From NCBI GenBank assembly GCA_964640725.1, contig CAZXIJ010000060.1:1-12444 (forward strand): a DNA stretch of 12,444 bases, given 5' to 3'. Shown one piece after another: positions 11,939 through 12,444 of this stretch. The translations under genes and the position numbers were made by a program. Position 1 is the first letter of the stretch; each line of letters starts with the position of its first letter. The DNA comes from CALHVX01 sp964640725 (lineage in GTDB: Bacteria > Pseudomonadota > Gammaproteobacteria > Pseudomonadales > Azotimanducaceae). Below the pieces are notes generated by a model. The model worked only from the letters and a program-made list of their open reading frames with translations. It did not search any database and was not told the DNA's origin.

Positions 11939-12444
11939 CTAGCCGGCGCTGGCGAAGTTGTCAGAGGCGAACTGCCAGTTGATCAGCTGCTCGACGAACG
12001 CATCCAGGTACCCCGGGCGGTTGTTTTGGTGGTCCAGGTAGTAGGCGTGTTCCCAGACGTCGATGGTCAGCAGCGGCGTGAGCGCCTCGGTGACCGGCGT
12101 CTCGGCGTTCGAGGTGCTGGTAATGACGAGCTTCTTGCTGGCGTGGTCCGCGCACAGCCAGACCCAGCCGGAGCCGAAGGTGGTCGCACCGACGTCTTTC
12201 AGCTTTTGCTTCAGGTTGTCCATGCTGCCAAAAGCTTCGTCGATCGCAGCTGCCAAAGCGTCTGACGGTTTGCTGGTGCCGGTCGGATCGATACTGAGCC
12301 AGTAGAAATCGTGGTTCCAGACCTGGGCGGCGTTATTGAAGGTGTCCTTGTCCTGCCGCGCAATGATCTCCTCCAGAGACAGTGCTGCGCGATCGTCGCC
12401 GTCCAGCGTCGCTTTCAGCTTGGTCAGGTAACCTTGGTGGTGCT
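11939..12444 (-). CDS. sodB: Iron-type superoxide dismutase, 5' end beyond window
   Basis: The last 167 codons of a Fe/Mn superoxide dismutase, which converts superoxide to oxygen and hydrogen peroxide in the cytoplasm. The visible part begins at HHQGYLTKL, matching His30-His31 of E. coli SodB, so about 29 N-terminal residues, including the first metal ligand (His26 in E. coli), are off the right edge. The other ligands are present: His in AAQVWNHDFYW, and Asp and His in DVWEHAYYLD. The Gln in NNAAQVWNH and FGSGWVWL indicate the iron subtype. WNHD replaces the more usual WNHT. The TAG stop is at 11939-11941. The in-frame ATG at 12256 is internal, not the start. Confidence 0.93.
   Translation of the reverse strand, partial: HHQGYLTKLKATLDGDDRAALSLEEIIARQDKDTFNNAAQVWNHDFYWLSIDPTGTSKPSDALAAAIDEAFGSMDNLKQKLKDVGATTFGSGWVWLCADHASKKLVITSTSNAETPVTEALTPLLTIDVWEHAYYLDHQNNRPGYLDAFVEQLINWQFASDNFASAG

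Noticed and set aside
11939..12256. sodB starting at the internal ATG at 12256
   Set aside because: The same frame continues upstream with essential SOD sequence, including the WNH metal ligand, to the window edge, so the gene is cut by the window rather than short.

Overview
The window is GC-rich, densely coded DNA from a proteobacterium. A gammaproteobacterium is most likely, judging by the yqjD/yqjE/yqjK-like gene order, the YjbJ-type CsbD protein, YtjA-type DUF1328, DUF4112, DUF2254 and an iron-type superoxide dismutase. Genus-level assignment is not possible from the sequence alone. No rRNA, tRNA, CRISPR array, transposase or phage gene is visible.

Layout. Bases 1-59 are the last codons of an upstream membrane-protein gene. 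Bases 317-3221 (+) form a tight five-gene operon: DUF883/YqjD-like, YqjE-like (DUF1469), YqjK-like, AI-2E-family transporter and DUF4112. All joints overlap by 4 nt or are separated by 2-4 nt. A one-gene unit follows (DUF1328, 3346-3510) and ends at a strong intrinsic terminator. csbD (3706-3903, -) is divergent from a two-gene (+) unit. That unit encodes a sensor-less, histidine-kinase-like phosphotransferase (4105-4797) and an NtrC-type sigma-54 activator (4828-6153). After a small TTG-started hypothetical gene (6259-6459), a (-) operon reads from right to left: a helical protein (10451-9966), a Crp/Fnr-family regulator (9966-9199) and an 899-residue PAS-LOV-PAS hybrid kinase with two receiver domains (9155-6456). 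A DUF2254 membrane protein (10590-11873, +) converges on sodB (11939 to beyond the right edge, -).

How the genes may work together. The main observation is that each transcription unit between 236 and 4105 is preceded by a close match to the sigma-54 -24/-12 promoter with the exact GG-N10-GC spacing. The sites are at 236-251, 3269-3284, 3996-4011 (+) and 3967-3982 (-). Three of the four lie 63-67 nt before their start codon. The only sigma-54 activator gene in view lies in one of these units. I therefore infer a compact, locally encoded sigma-54 regulon of small envelope and stress proteins; several E. coli homologues (yqjD, yjbJ) are associated with stationary phase or stress instead. The activator's partner keeps an H-E-L-M-N phospho-acceptor motif but has lost the ATP-binding boxes, which resembles ChpT/Spo0B-type phosphotransferases. 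The nearby hybrid kinase has a complete LOV (blue-light flavin) signature and two receivers but no HPt domain. A light-fed relay from LOV kinase to receiver to DHp protein to sigma-54 activator is an attractive but unproven model.
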